Shown here piece after piece: positions 1-64,000 of a stretch of 64,000 bases of DNA (position 1 is the stretch's first letter; every line of letters starts with the position of its first letter). The translations under genes were made by a program, and so were the position numbers. Below the pieces are notes generated by a model, which had not been told where the DNA came from, searched no databases, and was given only the letters and a program-made list of their open reading frames with translations. This DNA is from Corallium rubrum. Taxonomy: Eukaryota > Cnidaria > Anthozoa > Scleralcyonacea > Coralliidae. The stretch lies in assembly GCA_964035015.1 (NCBI GenBank), contig OZ036006.1:1454769-1518768 (forward strand). The letters are read 5' to 3'.

Positions 1-215
1 AAGGGCTAGCTCGCCTAGCTGCTAATTGCATAATTTATCAGTTCTGGTAAGACACGAAGTCATGAACTGTACATGAACAAGCAGAACTTGTGAATTGTTA
101 ATAAGTCGAAAAAAGCTGATAAATACAAATTTTGACGCGTATAATACGAAGCTTTTAGTGCCAGCCCGGGTAGGCGAGCTAGACCGGTCAATCGTGTTTA
201 TATGGGGGAAAATAG
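1..215 (-). repeat. Partial GC-ended foldback element, cut by the window start
   Basis: Begins with gggctagctcgcc and carries the same interior as 49354-49585 in inverted orientation (shared stretches around acaagcagaacttgtgaattg). Related to the element with TAA duplications at 49077-49671. Confidence 0.65.
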
Positions 216-403
216 GTACGCAATGCGTACATGTGACTACCGCTGTTTAGCACAGAAAGAGAGATAGAGAGACTTAAGGAGCAACACATGAAAATGTGTG
301 AAAAGCACAGACACACAAATAAATTGATAGTTATTTTAAATCATCTTATACATGTATTGCTAATTTGAACATGGCACATACTATATACATACATCTTTAC
401 TGG

Positions 404-1391
404 TAGCCTGCGCAGCCGGCGCTGGGGGATTGGGACGGACAGTGAAAGGAGCGACTGCAGTCGCCCATTGTTATTTTTCGTGTATAGCGTTAGCCGGCGA
501 ACGCTCGCAATCTATTGGTTGACACGCTAATGACCTATCAATCAAAGAGAGTTTGAATTTCCGCTGCAGACGTTGGCGAAGAGTTAGCGAAGAGTTCGAA
601 GAGCGTTGCGAAAATGTGCCTTGCATAGTAGAAGGAAACGGGTTCAAAATAAGCTGAGATTGAGAAGAGAGTGGCCATAAGGCAGCTGCATGTGCATCCG
701 AAGGAAAATGTCTATTCGCTGGTTTCCCAACAGTAAATTACGGTAAGATTTTCACGCAAGACGTGGCCTCTTCGCCTTATATTTAACGGCGAGTAACTGA
801 ATTGTCTGACATGCATTGGCTTTAGCAAAAACACATTTAGAATTTCTTACCAGCGCATTTGATTCTAATCCGTGGGATCTACTCAGGCGTACTTCTCGTT
901 GTCAGTGGCAAATAAAATTCGCTTTGTTGATATGCGTAGGATTATATTATTTATCGTTATAGTCGTTACATACACATGTTTTATAACTACGAAAATAATA
1001 TGTCTGAGCTTTCTGTAGCCACGGCTGTAGCCCACTCACCATAAATTGTTTAATTAAAAGATTTTCCAATGAACGCTATTAACTGTAAACCAGACAACAT
1101 ATAATGTTGTCTGACGCTGACACGGCAAACATATACCACACAAATTCCAGAATCAATAATGCACTTTGATACACATACCGTACTCATTCTTAATTTACTA
1201 TTTTAGTTAATTCTATAGATACGTGTTTTTTAAATGGAGTAAATATTCGATCAACTTCCAAACTCAGGTTTTTGAAATTGACAACTTCCAAAAATACGCT
1301 GTTTTAATTAGGGGCGGCACGAAAAACAACAATAGGCGCCTGCAGGCGCTCCCTTTCCCAATCACCACCCAGCGCCCAGCTACGCAGGCTA
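404..1391. mobile_element. Foldback element, 9-bp target duplication (TAGCCTGCG family)
   Basis: Inverted ends TAGCCTGCGCAG... / ...CTACGCAGGCTA, flanked by the exact 9-bp duplication CTTTACTGG at 395-403 and 1392-1400. 988 bp, no coding content. A 9-bp duplication suits Mutator-like elements among others; the superfamily is not proven. Confidence 0.85.
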
Positions 1392-1400
1392 CTTTACTGG

Positions 1401-2870
1401 CTGCTTCTAAAGCATAGCATCATAAACATGCCCCCAAGATTCACTTGAAGAGAACTTGCAAAACTCATGTAAACAAATTGCACATGTACATAAAACATCT
1501 GGGGCTAGTTGTATGAAGCCCGGATAGCTAACTTGGTGGGTAAGTCTTAGCTAGAGACAAGCTTTTAGCCAGAAGGGCGTCCTGGCGTCCTGGGACGCCC
1601 TGGAATAAAAAGTGGACGGCTTTGGACGTCCAAATTTAAAAAATAAAGGAGCTTACTCTCAATGATTTGCCTAAGATATAGATTTTTACAAAAAGTAGCT
1701 TATCAATATCGCTAAATCAAGAGTCATCGGAATTTAATGCATCACAACACAAACTCGCAAAGTCGAGAATGTTCTAAAAACTGTGAATGATCAGATGCTG
1801 ACATGAAGTTACTTCCTTATCAATACCGCTGTACTAAAGTTTGTGAGATCGCGGTGGCCTTCGGACATTTAAAATTCTGGACATTTTCGGGAGTTGGGGG
1901 AGTTGGGGGGATTATCATCCAGCACGGAAATTGGACGCCCTCTCTCAAAATCCTGGCTATAAGCCTGGCTAGAGAACCACTGTAGTGGTGATTTGAACAA
2001 CCCAATTTAAGTTTTATCCACGGAACAGCAGTATCTGATACATAAGTCGGTATTCAGTGAATACAATTTAAATTAGGTTGTTCAAAGCACACTTAGTGCT
2101 ATCCACCAGATAAGCTATATCCGGGCTTTGTACAACCGGCCCGGATGATCAACAATTGTGTTCCCGAACAACCTTTTACCTGTCATAATATGCTGTGGCA
2201 GCTGAGTGATTCTGCGTTTTCAACAATCCTCAGTAGTTTCAACAGATATATTTTTCAAGGATTATTTAAGGCTTTCAACATATGCAATTCTTCAAGTTTC
2301 ACAATAGCTTCTCAACAATTTATCAACAATTGAGTAACATCATAGAATATCTTAGTAGTTCACCAGAAGTGGAATTTCCATCCACACCTTTGAAGTTTAT
2401 GTTGGCACACATTGGCATTCTTCACCATTTTCACTTTACACTCCTGGCTTCTCAATCAGCCTTATCGCATTACCATCACTCACAATCCTGGTGAGTTCCA
2501 CCAGAATCTTTGACTGTCAAAAGTCATGGGTGCCAGCAGAACTTACCAGGATGGTGTAGAATGGCACAATTCTTATTGGAAAAAGGACACGTTTTCACAA
2601 GTCAGACGTCTGGTGTATCTACTATTCTGAGGTCAGACTGCATTCTGGAGCAGCTGTAGTGTACACAAACTTTGGTTTCTTTATTTCATTATACAAGATA
2701 TTGAACAACACCTAAAACAAATGAACAAAGCAGCATATTTTGTCAGCAAGTAACTTTCTTATGCATAGTGTAAATACAGAGCACTTCCTCAAACTCATTA
2801 ATAAATTCATAAACCGAACACATATAATTCATTTGAGAACTGATTCATTTACTGATTTCTTGGTATAGAA
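1401..2870. other. Gene-free stretch
   Basis: AT-rich sequence with short imperfect foldbacks (for example around 1500-2140). I see no exon, RNA gene or complete element. Open frames here are short and look accidental. Confidence 0.4.
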
Positions 2871-2878
2871 ACACACAG

Positions 2879-3480
2879 TTGAAGGCCCAACTTCTAGTGA
2901 ACTTAAGCTTAATACTAGCTAAGTACGACTACTGTATACGAGTTGCTTTTCAGAGATTTTTCTTTTTTGATGAAATAAAACTTAGAAAATGTACTCTTAT
3001 TTACAATACATTGAAGGGAACCTCTCCTACCTACATTCGAGGACTTCTTTGTCGGAACTCTGATGTTCATTCAAGAAACAGTCGAAATAGTAACGTTAAC
3101 CTAATGTGCCCCTCTTACAAACGTGAAAGCGAAGGGGGTCAGACATTTGCCGTCACAAGTACTAAACTTTGGAATAGCATTCCAATAGCCATTAGACAAA
3201 AAGAATCAGTGAAATCGTTTAAGATAGCTCTTAGACAATTTTCCTTTGAAAAGTATTCCAACCTAGATGATTTTGATCCCTTAATATAACTTTTACTAGT
3301 CATGTTTTATTCTATTTTCTTACTTTATTTTATTAATTGTCATTTAATTTATGCATGTAAATATATACTTTAATTAAGTTTTCATATTAGAGGGCCACAA
3401 GTTTATCAGTTTACTACCAAACTGTTATGTGTTATTACCATCATTGAATAAAGTTGCTTATGTTAGATAAATTAGATAAT
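2879..3480 (+). pseudogene. LINE tail: reverse transcriptase C-terminus and 3'UTR
   Basis: The open frame ending at 3289 has the usual tail of CR1/L2/jockey-like reverse transcriptases (thumb-side segment, KLWNSIP motif near its end). The 3'UTR has AATAAA near 3447 and a block, agggccacaagtttat, that recurs at 44733. 5'-truncated; dead. Confidence 0.7.
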
Positions 3481-3941
3481 TATATCCGATCAAGTATTAA
3501 GATTATGTAGATACTAGTGGTTACCCGTGAAAAATTCACGGTCTTGAAAAAGAACATGTTTTTAGGAAGGTCTCTTTGTTTAGAGACACAAGTAGCGGCA
3601 AGATCGACATAGGATTGTTGAAGTGACTGGATGGGGCATGGGGCTCCGTGTGGCCATATAGAGTCAAGAGTCATGCACTCATGTGGGCGGTGTGGCATAG
3701 CTTCGGGTTTGATTCGGTTATTTTGTATATTTTCCCTTTCAAAATGAACATAAGAAATGTTATTACAACTTCTTCTGTCACGTTTCATGATTACATTACT
3801 TTTCCACTGCTCTGCAAACAGCGAAGGCGATGATTGTGGGTATTGGGCTACAGGGTCATAATCCAAAATGGCCGCCAAGTTAGTGAACGTTTTGGTCTTC
3901 GAAAGTGAAAACGCTAATCTTTTCAAAAGCCATACACCCAT
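3480..3941 (-). other. Open frame of unknown nature, probably repeat-derived
   Basis: 153 codons on the minus strand with ordinary amino-acid composition. I recognise no domain, and no splice context links it to USP48. It may be a fragment of a dispersed repeat. Confidence 0.2.
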
Positions 3942-4048
3942 TGCACACTGTCGAACTTTAGGCTTAGTTTTGGTAGTAGTTTAGTTTCAATGGGCTTGGT
4001 GGTTTTCTAGCTTTTCCGTGGACGGATGGACGGACAGACACGGCTACT

Positions 4049-4054
4049 AATATA

Positions 4055-4091
<37 letters not shown>
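4049..4091. repeat. (TA)n microsatellite
   Basis: Alternating TA with one interruption. Confidence 0.9.
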
Positions 4092-4094
<3 letters not shown>

Positions 4095-4261
4095 GTCACA
4101 GTTTCAAAACTACTTCTTACCTTGTAAACTGATCAATGACAGAAACCGTTCCAAAAAGGAAACATTTGCAAGGTAATAATTAACACTTTTCAAAAATCGA
4201 AACAGTCATCGAGAGGCTGGCGATGGCTGTCAAGTATGACGTACAGTAAGTGAGGTCCAAG

Positions 4262-4274
4262 ACAATCAATCAAT

Positions 4275-4345
<71 letters not shown>

Positions 4346-4362
4346 GCAAACAAACAAACAAG
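4262..4362. repeat. (CAAT)n microsatellite running into (CAAA)n
   Basis: About 20 tandem tetramers, then caagcaaacaaacaaac. Confidence 0.95.
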
Positions 4363-4430
4363 CAACACGCCGACATAGTGGCTCCCGCTGACAGGTCAGC
4401 GGTAGTTACAAAAACCAGCCCGGGTGACCA

Positions 4431-4838
4431 AGATCTCAGTCTCACAAAGCGAGATCTCAGTCTCACAAAGCGAGATCTCAGTCTCACAAAGCGAGATCTC
4501 GGTCTCGCAAAGCGAGATCTCTGTCTCACAAAGCGATATCTCGGTCTCACAAAGCGAGATCTCAGTCTCACAAAGCGAGATCTCGGTCTCGCAAAGCGAG
4601 ATCTCAGTCTCACAAAGCGAGATCTCAGTCTCACAAAGCGAGATCTCAGTCTCACAAAGCGAGATCTCGGTCTCGCAAAGCGAGATCTCAGTCTCACAAA
4701 GCGATATCTCGGTCTCGCAAAGCGAGATCTCAGTCTCACAAAGCGAGATCTCAGTCTCACAAAGCGAGATCTCAGTCTCACAAAGCGAGATCTCAGTCTC
4801 ACAAAGCGAGATCTCGGTCTCACAAAGAGAGATCTCGG
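4431..4838. repeat. 21-bp minisatellite, about 19 copies
   Basis: Unit agatctcagtctcacaaagcg with few variants (cagtctcac/cggtctcgc). A multiple of three, so it is open in several frames on both strands, but there is no splice or start context. A single copy of the same segment lies inside a related element at 49302-49330. Confidence 0.97.
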
Positions 4839-4997
4839 CTAGGTGGGCTGACTTGGCTCTCATATAAACACAAGATGAAAATTAACAAGAAATAATAGCA
4901 CAAGCACGATCTCGGCAAAGCGGGATAGCCCAGGTACCCGTACTGGCTCGCCTCCATATAACCATGCCCTAACATAACTTCCTCATGGTTTGTTTAA

Positions 4998-5321
4998 AGT
5001 GCTTATGTCATGGTTGGGGATTTTACATATTTAGGATATTTGGAACCTTCTGAGAAGATTTATAATATATATTCATTTTCTAAAATTTCATCTTCATGGA
5101 CTTTTTTGCCGTTGAAGTTGATGGAAGTGACGTCAAAAGAAGAATTTGTCTATACAAAAACCACTTAACAGATTCCTCCTTTGACGTCATTTCCGTCAAC
5201 TTTCACAGCAAAAAAGTCCATGAAGATGAAATTTTAGAAAAGGAAGATATATTACAAATCTTCTCAGAAGGTTCCAAATATATCCTAAATATGTAAAATT
5301 CCCAACCATGATATAAACACT
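4998..5321. mobile_element. MITE with TTAA target duplication
   Basis: Flanked by TTAA at 4994-4997 and 5322-5325. Ends AGTGCTTATGTCATGG... and ...CCATGATATAAACACT, with arms that fold back over most of their length. Relative of 47099-47604. Confidence 0.8.
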
Positions 5322-5444
5322 TTAAATAACCGCGCCTTTCACGTGATCACAAGTAGGTATCAGCCACAATTCCCCAACGTTCGCTGTTAACTGTATGTGG
5401 TACATAAATATATTTACTGTAATGGCAATATTTTTATTTATTAG

Positions 5445-64000
<58,556 letters not shown>

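Noticed and set aside
420-760. GC-richer stretch with an inverted CCAAT box, possible USP48 promoter or first exon
   Set aside because: It is part of the foldback element 404-1391; the same sequence recurs at its other end, and no USP48 N-terminal coding sequence is present.
4378-4867. Long repetitive open frames on both strands over the 21-bp repeat
   Set aside because: A minisatellite with a unit length divisible by three stays open in several frames; no splice, start or conservation support.

Overview
This is a window of nuclear DNA from an animal, most likely an anthozoan cnidarian (stony coral or relative). I infer that from long introns, abundant short foldback elements, Penelope-like retroelements with hammerhead motifs, 5S-derived SINEs and very long simple repeats. 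The exact species cannot be read from the sequence. There are no bacterial-style operons, rRNA genes or CRISPR arrays, and I see no convincing functional tRNA gene.

The only host gene I can support is an orthologue of USP48, a ubiquitin-specific protease, on the + strand. I reconstructed 27 consecutive coding exons from 5445 to beyond 64000, all joined in phase by GT..AG introns. They give 910 complete codons, 2733 coding bases over about 58.6 kb. The order is the USP Cys box (exon at 5740), the zinc ribbon (17517 and 19013), the His box (21875), the third catalytic position (25421), then three DUSP-type regions (35372-44291, 50757-57215, 59433-64000). The N-terminal exon or exons and the C-terminal end are missing; I found nothing convincing for the 5' end in 1-5444.

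The rest is repeat-derived. 1-5444: a 988-bp foldback element with 9-bp target duplications, a LINE tail and a 21-bp minisatellite. 5800-15845: foldback elements, a 5S-SINE, a LINE tail and a (TTCG)n tract. 15906-17516: (TCTG)n/(TCCG)n and purine arrays. 21964-25420: an intron made almost wholly of a 3.4-kb pentamer array. 25509-30293: a Penelope-like element nested in an older repeat, a 45-bp minisatellite and a run of back-to-back foldbacks. 30393-33075: an intron made of GT-rich arrays with a 940-bp higher-order repeat and many TGACGTCA palindromes. 33180-43019: LINE, SINE and MITE nests and a pogo-like element carrying a 17-bp minisatellite and a 0.9-kb palindrome. 43129-50756: (GACGT/GATGT)n, a LINE tail ending in (CTAA/CCAA)n, a seven-copy foldback tandem array and several nested elements. 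50874-63871: a LINE tail with (GTATT)n, further foldbacks, a second Penelope-like 3' end and (TGTTG/CGTTG)n.

Within this one gene, several repeats supply both a filled and an empty insertion site, so target duplications (TTAA, TWA, 6 bp, 9 bp) can be read directly and the order of insertions reconstructed. Two minisatellites can be traced to their seed inside a transposon.
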